Part shown: piece by piece, positions 32,322-41,517 of the stretch | Layout of the letters: each line of letters opens with the position of its first letter | Numbering within the stretch: position 1 is the stretch's first letter | Source: Thioflexithrix psekupsensis | GTDB lineage: Bacteria; Pseudomonadota; Gammaproteobacteria; Beggiatoales; Beggiatoaceae | Direction of reading: 5' to 3' | NCBI RefSeq assembly: GCF_002149925.1 | Contig: NZ_MSLT01000007.1 | Coordinates: forward strand, 92,614 to 156,613 | DNA length: 64,000 bases | Program-made: the position numbers and the translations under genes | The notes under the pieces: generated by a model | The model's database searches: none | Seen by the model: the letters and a program-made list of their open reading frames with translations, nothing else | What the model was told of the DNA's origin: nothing

Positions 32322-35246
32322 TTAAGTAATCGTTTTCTCTGCCAATAAAGTTTCCCGCACAGAATCCGTACTGTCCAATAATAATTGGAATAATTCAGGC
32401 ACGGGAGATAAATCGCCAGCTCTTGCCCATTGTTCCAATTGCTCACAGCGAGAAATCACGCTAATCACGCCTAAATTTTTACTTGCGCCTTTAAATTTAT
32501 GCGCAGCTAAATAAAGGGCTTCGGCATTATTACTGGTGATGGCGGCTTCTATTTGTTTAAAATAATTAGGCAACTCATTTAAGTATAAATCAATCAAGCG
32601 ATTCACGCCATTAATCTTAATTTCTTCTCGCAATTGAGACAGCACAGAATAATCTAAAATAGGCAATGCTTTAGTCCCAGAATTAACATTTAATGTTAAG
32701 CCTAATTTATGTGCCATTTCTTCTGGTGGCGTTAAAGCAGAAACCTCCTCAATAAGCGAACAATCAGGCAACCAATGTTGCAAAGTGCGCAATAATAATT
32801 CACGTGGGACAGGTTTCGTTAAATAATCATTCATGCCGATATTTAAACAACGCTCCCGCTCCCCGCTCATGGCATTGGCCGTTAAGGCAATAATGGGAAT
32901 GAGTTGGCGTTGTTCAGCTTGTTCCCATTCGCGGATTTTAATCACAGTAGTAAAGCCGTCCATTTCAGGCATGTGGCAATCCATTAAAATAACATCATAA
33001 GTATTTTCTTTCACCATTTTTAAGGCTTCAATTCCCGTTTCTGCCACAGTGACCGTTGCCCCCAATCGCTGCAAACTTTCTTGAATAAATATCTGATTAA
33101 TTAAATTATCTTCAGCCACTAAAATTCGGACATTCGTTTTAAAACGCAGATTCTTTTTCTCTGTTACTGGAGAAAGTTCTACTTTTTTCTGACGCATCAC
33201 CATTCTTCCCGACATGGGAATGCTAAACCAAAAACGACTGCCCTGCATGAGCGCACTTTCTACGCCAATTTTACCCTCAAAAATCGCCACCAATCGCTTG
33301 CAAATCGCCAATCCTAAACCACTGCCACCAAATCGCCGACTGGGAGAATCATCGACTTGAGTAAATGGTTGAAATAAATGCGCTTGCGACTTTTCATCAA
33401 TACCAATTCCAGTGTCTTTGACTTCAAACAATACTTGTAAATGATCGGTTTCAATGACCTGTAAATAGACATTAAATTCAATATGACCTTGATAGGTAAA
33501 TTTAAGCGCATTATTCAGCAGATTATTAAGAATTTGTTGCAAACGCTGTGGATCACCTTGTACGGTATAATCAGACTCAAAATCAAAATGAGTCATAAAA
33601 ACTAAATTCTTCGCTTCAATTAAAGGACGGAAAACTTGAGCAATATTTTCTAATAATTGTTTTAATTTAAACTCTTCATTGTGCAGCGTTAAGCGATTTG
33701 ATTCTAGGCGAGAAAAGTCTAACACATCGTTAATAATGGCCAGTAAACTATGGCCTGAAATGCGAATATTATCAATATATTGTCTTTGCACTTCTGTGAG
33801 TGGCATTTCTGATAATAATTCTGCCATTCCTAAAATTCCATTAAGCGGCGTACGCACTTCATGACTCATCGTGGCGAGAAAACGACTTTTTGATTGATTA
33901 GCCGCCTCTGCCACATCTCTGGCTTGCTGCAATTCATATTCGGTTTGTTTTTGGCGAGAAATATTATTAATAAATGCCGCGAATTTTTTCTTACCATTCA
34001 CTTCAAATTCGCCAATACTTAATAAAACAGGTACACGAGAACCGTCGCATCGCCGTCCAGATAATTCTCGGCTTTGATTATTCATTTGGCGTTTTCCTGT
34101 CTTAACATAACGGGCGATATAATGATCATGATATTGTGCGTCAGCCTGTTCCATTAATAGGCTGACATTTTTGCCCATTAATTCTTGTTCGGAATAGCCA
34201 AATAATAACTCTGTTGCCGCATTAACGCCCTCAATAATTCCTCTGTCATTAATCACCACAATACTGTCTGGCGCAATATCTAACATGGCTTGAATTTGTT
34301 GCTCTCGACTTAATACCACATTGCGTACTTGCTGCAATTCTTGTTGGGCTTCTTGCAGCACGCTTAAATCGGTATGCGTGCCAATCATTCGGCAAGGCAT
34401 TCCTGCCGCATCCCATACCGCAATTCCTCGCGTTAAAATCGGTAAATAATGCCCTTCCCGATGGCGCAATCGATAAACAAATTCATAATTGGGAATAGCC
34501 CGCTTTAAATAAGCCTCACGAGTGGCTAATACTTTGTTATATTCCTCTGGATGAATTCGTTCTAACCATGTTTGATGTTGATTTGGCAATTCATTATCTG
34601 TAAAACCAAGCATTTGTTTCCAACGCGGAGAAAAATAAATTTCGCCTGTCTTAAAATTAAAATCCCATAATCCATCATTAGAACCGCGCACCGCTAATTC
34701 AAAACGTTCTTCACTTTGTTGCAATGATAATTGCATTTGTTTGCGCACAGTAATGTCAGAAAAAGAAGCAAATGCCGCATAAGGACGTTTAGCATTAGGA
34801 TAAAATAAAGGTTGAGCATTAATGGATAACCATAAAATAGGTTGATTGGCGCGAATAAATCCCAATACTGTATCTGAGTTAGGTTTTCCTTCTCGCAAGG
34901 CACGTTGTACAGGAAAATGAGCGGCTGAAATGCTCTGTCCATTTTCTTCAATCACCTGCCAAGGAAAATCACTTAAACTACGGTTTTTTAATTCAGACAA
35001 TTCCAGTCCCAAAATGCGAGCCGCACTGGGATTGGCTTCTAAAATAATTCCCTGCCGATCTTGCAAAATTAAACCTTCCTGCATGGAATTAATTAAAGCC
35101 TGATAATGCGCTGCATCTCCCGTTAATAATTGTTGGCGCAATTGGGCGTTTTCTTGGGCTAAATCAGTAATGCGCTGCTCCAACCATGCTAAACGCTGAA
35201 TTAAATTGTGAGGCAGAGTGTGAAATTGACGGTTGTCTGAATTCAT
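32322..35246 (-). CDS. Hybrid sensor histidine kinase (3 PAS, HisKA, HATPase, REC, HPt)
   Basis: The 974-residue cytoplasmic phosphorelay kinase has no membrane helix. It starts with a coiled coil (LIQRLAWLEQRITDLAQENA), followed by three PAS domains (about 45-165, 185-300 with the PAS_3 pattern, 315-440). The HisKA box is SHEVRTPLNGILGM, and HATPase motifs are NALKFT, DTGIGIDEK and GSGLGLAICKRL. The receiver has RILVAEDNLINQ and ILMDCHMPEMDG. A C-terminal HPt domain has AAHKFKGASKNLG. Start 35246 follows CAGGT; the open frame 15 codons further up looks like leader noise. It carries a whole relay in one chain, so an output regulator must be elsewhere. apbE follows in the same operon. Confidence 0.92.
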   Translation of the reverse strand: MNSDNRQFHTLPHNLIQRLAWLEQRITDLAQENAQLRQQLLTGDAAHYQALINSMQEGLILQDRQGIILEANPSAARILGLELSELKNRSLSDFPWQVIEENGQSISAAHFPVQRALREGKPNSDTVLGFIRANQPILWLSINAQPLFYPNAKRPYAAFASFSDITVRKQMQLSLQQSEERFELAVRGSNDGLWDFNFKTGEIYFSPRWKQMLGFTDNELPNQHQTWLERIHPEEYNKVLATREAYLKRAIPNYEFVYRLRHREGHYLPILTRGIAVWDAAGMPCRMIGTHTDLSVLQEAQQELQQVRNVVLSREQQIQAMLDIAPDSIVVINDRGIIEGVNAATELLFGYSEQELMGKNVSLLMEQADAQYHDHYIARYVKTGKRQMNNQSRELSGRRCDGSRVPVLLSIGEFEVNGKKKFAAFINNISRQKQTEYELQQARDVAEAANQSKSRFLATMSHEVRTPLNGILGMAELLSEMPLTEVQRQYIDNIRISGHSLLAIINDVLDFSRLESNRLTLHNEEFKLKQLLENIAQVFRPLIEAKNLVFMTHFDFESDYTVQGDPQRLQQILNNLLNNALKFTYQGHIEFNVYLQVIETDHLQVLFEVKDTGIGIDEKSQAHLFQPFTQVDDSPSRRFGGSGLGLAICKRLVAIFEGKIGVESALMQGSRFWFSIPMSGRMVMRQKKVELSPVTEKKNLRFKTNVRILVAEDNLINQIFIQESLQRLGATVTVAETGIEALKMVKENTYDVILMDCHMPEMDGFTTVIKIREWEQAEQRQLIPIIALTANAMSGERERCLNIGMNDYLTKPVPRELLLRTLQHWLPDCSLIEEVSALTPPEEMAHKLGLTLNVNSGTKALPILDYSVLSQLREEIKINGVNRLIDLYLNELPNYFKQIEAAITSNNAEALYLAAHKFKGASKNLGVISVISRCEQLEQWARAGDLSPVPELFQLLLDSTDSVRETLLAEKTIT

Positions 35247-35360
35247 TAATAATGACCTGATGAATAATTTAATTTTTTTAATTATATACAAAACGACATG
35301 AATGATAAAAGAGTTGTCTTTCTATTTAAATCAAAAGAAACGCAATAAGTGGTACATATT

Positions 35361-35389
35361 CCTTGCTTACTTTGGGGAGATAAGCAAGG
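35361..35389. other. Hairpin upstream of the kinase and OsmC genes
   Basis: CCTTGCTTA and TAAGCAAGG form a perfect 9-bp stem around an 11-base loop in the divergent intergenic region. There is no T run, so it is not a typical terminator; it could be an operator or an mRNA leader structure. The rest of 35292-35523 shows no gene. Confidence 0.4.
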
Positions 35390-35523
35390 CAATCAATAGC
35401 CAATCGAAGCCAGTCGTGTTAATCTTAGTCGAGTTAAGCGAAGTCGCGTTTGGGGAAAGCGGTTTGGCTCGTGCTTAATGGTGATTTTACCTAATTTATA
35501 TCAAAATAAGGAATATTTTAATA

Positions 35524-35946
35524 ATGAAAACTAGAATTAAACGGGTAGAAAATGTCTGTTTAATGGCCGAGTCCGAGAGTGGGCATACAGTGATCATTGA
35601 TGGCTCACCCGAAATTGGCGGGCGTAATTTAGGTGTGCGTCCTATGGAATTGATTTTAATGGGATTAGGCGGATGCACGACAATGGATGTCTTGAGCATT
35701 TTGAGTAAGCAACGTCAAGAAGTGACCGATTGTGTGATTCAAGTCAATGCCGAACGACGCGAAGCAGTGCCAAAAATATTTAGCGAGATTCACATTCATT
35801 TTGTAGTAACTGGGCGCAATTTAAGCGAATCATTGGTAAAACGTGCTGTTGATTTATCCGCAGAGAAATACTGCTCAGTTTCCGCCATGTTGCAAGCGAC
35901 GGTGAAAATTACTTATAGCTTTGACATTGTGGAATCTACGCCTTAA
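35524..35946 (+). CDS. OsmC/YhfA-family protein
   Basis: The 140-residue cytosolic protein of the OsmC superfamily is close in pattern to YhfA: DGSPEIGGRNLGVRPMELIL, GLGGCTTMDVLSIL with the first conserved Cys (near residue 51), and EKYCSVSAMLQA with the second (near residue 120). OsmC/Ohr members reduce organic hydroperoxides through this Cys pair; YhfA-type roles are less clear. It is followed by a perfect hairpin and then by a receiver-like gene. Confidence 0.88.
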   Translation: MKTRIKRVENVCLMAESESGHTVIIDGSPEIGGRNLGVRPMELILMGLGGCTTMDVLSILSKQRQEVTDCVIQVNAERREAVPKIFSEIHIHFVVTGRNLSESLVKRAVDLSAEKYCSVSAMLQATVKITYSFDIVESTP

Positions 35947-35952
35947 TGACTC

Positions 35953-35998
35953 TCTGAATCAGATTGAGATCAATAAAATTTTGGCCGTCTGATTCAGA
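35953..35998 (+). terminator. Hairpin after the OsmC-family gene
   Basis: TCTGAATCAGA (35953-35963) and TCTGATTCAGA (35988-35998) pair perfectly. The following bases (ATAATTGATTA) lack a strong T run, so termination may be weak. Confidence 0.5.
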
Positions 35999-36030
35999 AT
36001 AATTGATTATTGAAGTAAAAGGATTTAATT

Positions 36031-36696
36031 GTGGTTAAATTAGTTATTCTGCATGATATGTTAGTGAAACAGATTAATGCAAACCATTTACCCAGCCAAT
36101 TTGATATTGTTTTTGCCGATATTGATCCGCAAATGTTACAACAAAAGGCTGATTTAATTGCTCCAGATATTATTGTTTTAGATTTAAAATTACTGGGCGA
36201 TCAACCATTAGCTTATCTGCAAATGCTGACGCAAATAACACCCCATGCAATTATTATTGTGATATATGCGTTTTGTAAATGGAGTTTGTTACAAGAAATT
36301 GCTAAAATGGGGATAAGAATTATTAAAGAACCGATTAATTTACGTTTATTGCAAACCAATGTTTTAGGTTTGATGAATCGGGAAATGATAAATATGAAAA
36401 CCCAACAAAATAATATGCCTAAAATGCCAGAAAGACGTTATTCTTTGCGCCAATTAAGTCAATTACAACAAATTAAATCGGCTATTGAATGCGAATGCCC
36501 CAATCATTTGGCTGATTTGGTGATTGCTTTATCGGCTTTTGAGTCTTATTCACAGGATTGTCGCCATCGTAATCCACAAGATGCCGACATTCACGCCATG
36601 TTATATCAGCACACCGCACAAGCACGGCAATTAATGGAACATGCTTTAGCCCAATTATGTGAATATGAAAATATTGTTTTGGATGAAATGGGATGA
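36031..36696 (+). CDS. Degenerate response-regulator-like protein
   Basis: The 221-residue protein starts at GTG 36031 with AAGGA before it. The first 115 residues follow a receiver fold: VKLVILHDMLVKQ, FDIVFADIDP, PDIIVLDLKLLGDQPLAYLQ with the phospho-Asp position in LDLK, then IIIVIYAFCKWSLLQEIAKM and GIRIIKEPIN with the conserved Lys. The N-terminal acidic pair is replaced (HD), so phosphorylation is doubtful. The C-terminal 100 residues are helical and unrecognised (HAMLYQHTAQARQLMEHALA). It overlaps the GspC-like gene by 4 bases, which implies co-translation and a related role, perhaps in secretion control. Confidence 0.65.
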   Translation: MVKLVILHDMLVKQINANHLPSQFDIVFADIDPQMLQQKADLIAPDIIVLDLKLLGDQPLAYLQMLTQITPHAIIIVIYAFCKWSLLQEIAKMGIRIIKEPINLRLLQTNVLGLMNREMINMKTQQNNMPKMPERRYSLRQLSQLQQIKSAIECECPNHLADLVIALSAFESYSQDCRHRNPQDADIHAMLYQHTAQARQLMEHALAQLCEYENIVLDEMG

Positions 36697-37613
36697 AGTG
36701 GAATGATTTTTTATTACGGGGAATTCGTGGTTTCATTCATCTTAGTTTAGCAGCCTTATTGGGCTATTATACGGTGCAATGGGTATTGTTATTGCGAATG
36801 CCATTAGAGTCGTCTTTAACTCCTACAATACCCCCACAATCCGTACAATGGCAAGCCGCTTTGATCCGTGAACCGTTAAATATTAGTCCGATTTTAGAAG
36901 CCAATTGGTTTGGCAAAACGGCCGCGGTGGAAACGGCGCAACCCGCACCTGTATTAACTGATTTACCCGATACTCGGCTGAATTTTAAATTGTACGGCAT
37001 TTATTATGCGACGCAAGCAAGGAATGCCCGCGCTATTATTGATGTGGGGCAAGGGGTTAGTCAGCGTTATCGCATTGGGGATGCGTTGCCGCAAGGTGTT
37101 GTTTTGCATGATATTCAGCCGCGTTGGGTTATTTTACAACGTCAAGATCGCTATGAAACTTTGCGCTTAATTGGCACAGAAGGCAATAAAGACAATCCTA
37201 TTTTAAATCAAAATTATCCCGTACAAGCAAACCAAACCTTAGCAAATAATAACCCAGCACATTATCCGTCATCTGCCATTCTTCCTCAAGAATCAACACC
37301 CGAACAATTATTAAAACAATATCAACAACAATTAGTCATTAACCCACAAAGTTTAATCCGTTTAATTCAGGTTGCGCCTGCACAAGAAAATGGACAATTT
37401 TTAGGTTATCGATTAAGTCCAGGACAAGATCGAAGTTTGTTTGAAAAATTTGGCTTAGAAACAGGCGATATTATTACTGCGGTGAATGATATTGTGTTAG
37501 ACAGTCCGTTAAAAGGATTTAAATTATTAGAACAAATGGCCACTGCCTCACAATTAAATTTACAAATTAATCGCAATGGACAGATTATTGCACTGAATTT
37601 TGCGATGCAGTAG
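36693..37613 (+). CDS. gspC: GspC-like type II secretion protein with PDZ domain
   Basis: GspC links the inner-membrane platform of type II secretion to the outer-membrane secretin. The 306-residue protein has one N-terminal membrane helix (HLSLAALLGYYTVQWVLLL). The periplasmic homology region spans about residues 85-165 (LNFKLYGIYYATQARNARAI, QRYRIGDALPQGVVLHDIQP, WVILQRQDRYETL). A Gln/Asn-rich linker follows, then a PDZ domain at about residues 215-305 (FLGYRLSPGQDRSLFEKFGL, ETGDIITAVNDIVLDSP). No gspD-M genes follow, so the gene is an orphan here. A separate protein with the same homology region lies at 58123-58638. Confidence 0.85.
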   Translation: MKWNDFLLRGIRGFIHLSLAALLGYYTVQWVLLLRMPLESSLTPTIPPQSVQWQAALIREPLNISPILEANWFGKTAAVETAQPAPVLTDLPDTRLNFKLYGIYYATQARNARAIIDVGQGVSQRYRIGDALPQGVVLHDIQPRWVILQRQDRYETLRLIGTEGNKDNPILNQNYPVQANQTLANNNPAHYPSSAILPQESTPEQLLKQYQQQLVINPQSLIRLIQVAPAQENGQFLGYRLSPGQDRSLFEKFGLETGDIITAVNDIVLDSPLKGFKLLEQMATASQLNLQINRNGQIIALNFAMQ

Positions 37614-37681
37614 TCATTTACGCGATATAATTCATGAAATCCACATTCTTTCAAATTAACCCCAATAACGCTAGTTAAACT

Positions 37682-38800
37682 GTGGCAATTTATCCTGCTG
37701 AACATATTTTAGTGATTGCAACACGTCAGATCGGTGATGTGCTGTTGACCACGCCATTGCTACGGACTTTACGTAAAGCCTACCCAACGGCAAAAATTGA
37801 TATGTTGGTTTTTCAGGGGAAAGCGGGCATTATTGAAGGAAATCCCGATATTAACAAAGTGATCACCATTGCCGAGCGGCCGGGTTGGTGTGAACATTGG
37901 CATTTGTTTAAAAAAATTACGCGGCGTTATGATGTGGCGGTGATTACGCTGACGGGCGATAAACCCGCTTTATACGGTTTTTTGGCCGCGCCTAAACGTA
38001 TTGCTGTGGTGCCGCCATTGAGTTGGAAAAGTAAATGGAAACATTGGCTTGCCACTGCTTCTACCGTGTTAGACGATGTCAATACCCATACGGTGATTCA
38101 AAATTTACGTTTAGCCGATTTATTGGGTATTCCGCGCTGTTATCAGGTGGTTTTGCCTGAAAATACAGGCGTTTCTGCCCGTTTAAGCGCGAAATTGCCG
38201 TTTAATTGGCTGCAAACGCCTTATGTGGTGCTGCATTTGATGCCCATGTGGCGTTATAAGTGCTGGACATTGCGCGGTTGGGGGGCATTGGCGCATTATT
38301 TACATGCTTTGGGCTTAGAAGTGGTGTTGACGGGCAGTCAAGCCCCCGCAGAACAGTTATACATACAACAAGCCATGCAAATGATGCCGCGTGCCGTTGT
38401 CAATATGGCGGGGCGTTTAAATTTTGCTGAGGTGGCCGCCTTAATTCGACGTTCACAAGCCTACGTTGGCCCCGATACCGCAGTGACTCATTTGGCGGCG
38501 GCGACGGGCGTACCCACCGTGGCGATTTTTGGCCCGACCAATCCCGTCAAATGGGGACCGTGGCCAGCGCATTACGCCAGAGATGCCAACCCGTATCGTC
38601 GTGTTGGCACGCAATTTATTGGCAACGTGGCTTTAGTGCAAGGGGAAGGAGATTGTGTACCTTGTCACTTGGAGGGCTGCGAACGCCACCGCTACAGCCG
38701 CAGCGAATGTCTGGATAAATTAACCGTAGAACAAGTACAATATGCCTTAGAATATCTATGCAATCAAAATATTTATCTCATGATTGCGAACCATCGCTGA
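37682..38800 (+). CDS. Glycosyltransferase family 9 (heptosyltransferase-like)
   Basis: The 372-residue GT9 protein has the RfaF/RfaQ-type layout. The N-terminal ILVIATRQIGDVLLTTPLLR (R-x-x-x-G-D strand/helix) is followed by an IIEGNPDINKV pattern. The C-terminal half includes VVLHLMPMWRYKCWTLRGWG, LTGSQAPAEQ, and the nucleotide-sugar site YVGPDTAVTHLAAATGVPTV with IFGPTNPVKWGPWP. It probably adds a heptose to the lipopolysaccharide core on the cytoplasmic face. The start is GTG 37682. CVPCHLEGCERHRYSRSECL near the end is a Cys-rich loop common in the family. It is followed by recG after 22 bases. Confidence 0.88.
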   Translation: MAIYPAEHILVIATRQIGDVLLTTPLLRTLRKAYPTAKIDMLVFQGKAGIIEGNPDINKVITIAERPGWCEHWHLFKKITRRYDVAVITLTGDKPALYGFLAAPKRIAVVPPLSWKSKWKHWLATASTVLDDVNTHTVIQNLRLADLLGIPRCYQVVLPENTGVSARLSAKLPFNWLQTPYVVLHLMPMWRYKCWTLRGWGALAHYLHALGLEVVLTGSQAPAEQLYIQQAMQMMPRAVVNMAGRLNFAEVAALIRRSQAYVGPDTAVTHLAAATGVPTVAIFGPTNPVKWGPWPAHYARDANPYRRVGTQFIGNVALVQGEGDCVPCHLEGCERHRYSRSECLDKLTVEQVQYALEYLCNQNIYLMIANHR

Positions 38801-38822
38801 ATGTGATCACTGATTTTTCTCA

Positions 38823-40883
38823 ATGAAAACAAGCTCTTTCCCTTCTGATTTTCAAGATTTACGTGGTTTAGGTGCGGCATCTCTGGCGCGTTTGGCGCGT
38901 TTGGGCATTCACAACGTAGAAGATTTATTGTTTCATTTGCCGCTACGCTACCAAGATCGCACCCGAATTAAACCCATTGGCACGCTTAAAGCGGGCGAAA
39001 CCGCGGTGATTTCAGGCACGATTACCGCCAGCGAAATTCGCCCCGGTCAGCGTAAACGTTCGCTGTGGTGTACGGTGACGGATGGAACGGGTTTTATTGC
39101 GCTGCGATTTTTTCATTTTAATAGCGCGCAACAACAGCAATTACAAGTGGGCATTCGTGTCCGTTGTTTTGGAGATATTCGGGCGGCTTATCACCAACAA
39201 TTAGAAATGGTGCATCCCGAATATAAAACCGCTCATCCCGATCAAGAATTGTCGGCCGATAGTGAAACTTTAACCGCAGTTTATCCCAGTTGTGAAGGAT
39301 TAGCACAACATCAATTACGTCGTTTAATGGCTCAGGCTTTAGACTATACTTTAACCGATTATTTACCACCTCATTTATTGCAACAATACCAATGGCCGAG
39401 TTTAAACGAAGCCTTGCGTATGATTCATTGTCCGCCGCCCGACAGCCCTTTTCTCGATTTACAAAATGGCACGCATCCCGCGTGTCGGCGACTGGCTTTT
39501 GAAGAATTATTGGCGCATCATTTAAGTTTGCGTTTACTGCGGGAACAGCGGTTGCACGCTCCTCGTTTACACAGTGCAGGCGCGTGGGAATTGCAATTGC
39601 CTTTTGCCCTGACGCAAGCGCAACAACGAGTTTACAGCGAAATTCTAAGCGATTTGCAACAAGATCGTCCCATGTTACGCTTGGTGCAAGGCGATGTGGG
39701 ATCGGGAAAAACGGTGGTGGCTGCATTAGCTGCATTACGGGCGATTGAAGCGGGTTATCAAGTGGCCATGATGGCACCTACTGAATTACTGGCTGAACAG
39801 CATCATCGCGTGTTTAGCCATTGGTCTCAATCTTTAAATCTCATTACGCGGTTATTAACAGGACAATTAACCAAAAAACAACGCCAAAAAATCCAACAAC
39901 AAATTGCCAACGGTGAGGCACATTTTATTGTGGGTACACAAGCCTTGTTTCAAGAACCAATTCAATTTGCGCGATTGGGTTTAATTATTATTGATGAGCA
40001 ACATCGTTTTGGTGTGGATCAACGTTTGGCCTTGCGCGATAAAGGACAACACGCAGGACTTATTCCGCATCAATTAATCATGACGGCTACACCCATTCCG
40101 CGCACATTAGCCATGACGGCTTATGCCGATTTAGACAGTTCTATTATCGACGAATTACCCCCTGGGCGCACACCGATTCATACGGCAATTATTTCTAATT
40201 TACGTCGAGATGACATTATTGAGCGCATTCGCGTTAGTTGTTTAGTAGAAAAAAGACAGGTGTATTGGGTTTGTACTTTGATCGAAGAATCAGAACATTT
40301 ACAATGTCAAGCCGCTGAAGACACGGAACAGCAATTAAAATCTTTATTACCGATGTTAAAAATTGCCTTAATTCACGGACGAATGAAACCTAAAGAAAAA
40401 GAAGCAGTGATGCAATTATTTAAATCGGGTGAATTAGATTTATTGGTGGCTACAACGGTGATTGAAGTGGGCGTGGATGTGCCTAATGCCACGTTAATGG
40501 TGATTGAAAATGCAGAGCGTCTTGGCCTCGCCCAATTACATCAATTGCGGGGTCGTGTTGGCCGTGGTGCGCAACAGAGTTATTGTGTCTTGTTATATCA
40601 AGCCCCATTATCCGAATTGGCGCGAGAACGATTGGCGATTATGCGCGAAACCAATGATGGTTTTTTAATCGCTCAACGAGATTTAGAATTGCGTGGCCCT
40701 GGGGAATTATTGGGAACGAAACAAACAGGGCAGTTTAATTGGCGTATTGCTCGCTTGCCTCGTGATGAAGATTTGTTAAATTTAATTCCTCATGCGGCAC
40801 AAATTTTGTTGGAAAATCCTGCACATTGTCACGCCTTAACGCAACGTTGGTTAAAGCAAGATGGACAATATGCGACGGTTTGA
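38823..40883 (+). CDS. recG: ATP-dependent DNA helicase RecG
   Basis: RecG remodels stalled forks and Holliday junctions. The 686-residue protein (E. coli 693) has the wedge OB domain (YQDRTRIKPIGTLKAGETAV), motif I GDVGSGKTVVAALAALRA near residue 295, motif II DEQHRFGVDQRL, motif III MTATPIPRTLAMT, motif VI LHQLRGRVGRG, and the C-terminal TRG region with QRDLELRGPGELLGTKQTG. All are intact. It follows the GT9 gene by 22 bases on the same strand. Confidence 0.97.
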   Translation: MKTSSFPSDFQDLRGLGAASLARLARLGIHNVEDLLFHLPLRYQDRTRIKPIGTLKAGETAVISGTITASEIRPGQRKRSLWCTVTDGTGFIALRFFHFNSAQQQQLQVGIRVRCFGDIRAAYHQQLEMVHPEYKTAHPDQELSADSETLTAVYPSCEGLAQHQLRRLMAQALDYTLTDYLPPHLLQQYQWPSLNEALRMIHCPPPDSPFLDLQNGTHPACRRLAFEELLAHHLSLRLLREQRLHAPRLHSAGAWELQLPFALTQAQQRVYSEILSDLQQDRPMLRLVQGDVGSGKTVVAALAALRAIEAGYQVAMMAPTELLAEQHHRVFSHWSQSLNLITRLLTGQLTKKQRQKIQQQIANGEAHFIVGTQALFQEPIQFARLGLIIIDEQHRFGVDQRLALRDKGQHAGLIPHQLIMTATPIPRTLAMTAYADLDSSIIDELPPGRTPIHTAIISNLRRDDIIERIRVSCLVEKRQVYWVCTLIEESEHLQCQAAEDTEQQLKSLLPMLKIALIHGRMKPKEKEAVMQLFKSGELDLLVATTVIEVGVDVPNATLMVIENAERLGLAQLHQLRGRVGRGAQQSYCVLLYQAPLSELARERLAIMRETNDGFLIAQRDLELRGPGELLGTKQTGQFNWRIARLPRDEDLLNLIPHAAQILLENPAHCHALTQRWLKQDGQYATV

Positions 40884-41095
40884 TGGGGCGAATTTATTCA
40901 GAACAATTAAGCCATTAAATAAAAATATTTAGCCATGATAAATTGTTCAGAATTTTTACTTTTCTACCGTCCCCTACTTCCTCCTGCTAGGGGGAAAGAG
41001 ATGAGATTATCTTGTTAAATTTTAACAATAAAAATAACCTCTTTCTCCTCCTAGCAAGGGGGCAGAGAGTGGTCGGTAGAAATACTAATAGTGCG

Positions 41096-41113
41096 GATTA
41101 TTTTTGTTTAGGT
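41096..41113 (+). repeat. 18-bp inverted repeat, left arm, flanking the beta-flower/WD40 cassette
   Basis: ATTATTTTTGTTTAGGTA here matches the complement of TACCTAAACGAAAATAAT at 44456-44473 in 17 of 18 positions. The GCGGAT next to it is also repeated on the far side (ATCCGC at 44481-44486, with a small insertion between). The two arms enclose 41173-44412. Just upstream, 40968-41075 holds a further imperfect inverted repeat (TGCTAGGGGGAAAGAG against CTCTTTCTCCTCCTAGCA). Confidence 0.55.
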
Positions 41114-41172
41114 ATTTAATCTGTTGAGGGTTTTTGTGTGAATCACATTCTGACTGTAGAGGGAGCAAGATA

Positions 41173-41484
41173 ATGAGCGATTTTATGCCATATACGACTA
41201 TTGATGATAGTAGTGGATATATTTATAAGCATATCGATGATAACTCTAGTGATTGGGCGGGGTACATTCGGGATAGTTCAGTGTATAACTCGCATGGGGA
41301 TTATTTGGGATATGCAGGGAATAATGGTAATGTGTACGATCATAATGATCACATGATCGGCTGGGTTGATGCGCATAATGGGCATGTGTATAACAGCGCG
41401 GGTGTGCAGGTTTATGATACGAATAATGGCGTTGTGGGTGCAGCAGCGTATTTGTTGTGTATTTATCAGGGGAATATTCCGTAA
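41173..41484 (+). CDS. Small beta-flower-like repeat protein
   Basis: The 103-residue protein is built from four or five short repeats of about 18 residues: SSGYIYKHIDD, SSVYNSHGDYLGYAG, NGNVYDHNDHMIGWVDAH, NGHVYNSAGVQVYDTNNG. The unit G-x-V-Y-[ND]-x-x-[GD]-x-x-[IL]-G resembles the 4-fold beta-flower proteins, small Tyr/Gly/Asn-rich folds often found near WD40 or conflict-type genes. There is no signal peptide. GAGGGAG precedes ATG 41173; an open frame 13 codons further up lacks a good site. The next gene starts 33 bases downstream, so they are probably co-transcribed. Confidence 0.65.
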   Translation: MSDFMPYTTIDDSSGYIYKHIDDNSSDWAGYIRDSSVYNSHGDYLGYAGNNGNVYDHNDHMIGWVDAHNGHVYNSAGVQVYDTNNGVVGAAAYLLCIYQGNIP

Positions 41485-41517
41485 TCAAAGATTGACAGTC
41501 TTATTTTGGGGGATTTT

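Noticed and set aside
32300..32446. N-terminal extension of ApbE over the kinase end
   Set aside because: It overlaps the kinase gene. The TTG at 32299 has AGGGGA and gives a proper lipoprotein signal.
35361..35389. Riboswitch in the leader of the kinase or OsmC gene
   Set aside because: There is only a single hairpin, without conserved riboswitch sequence blocks. It is recorded as a hairpin only.
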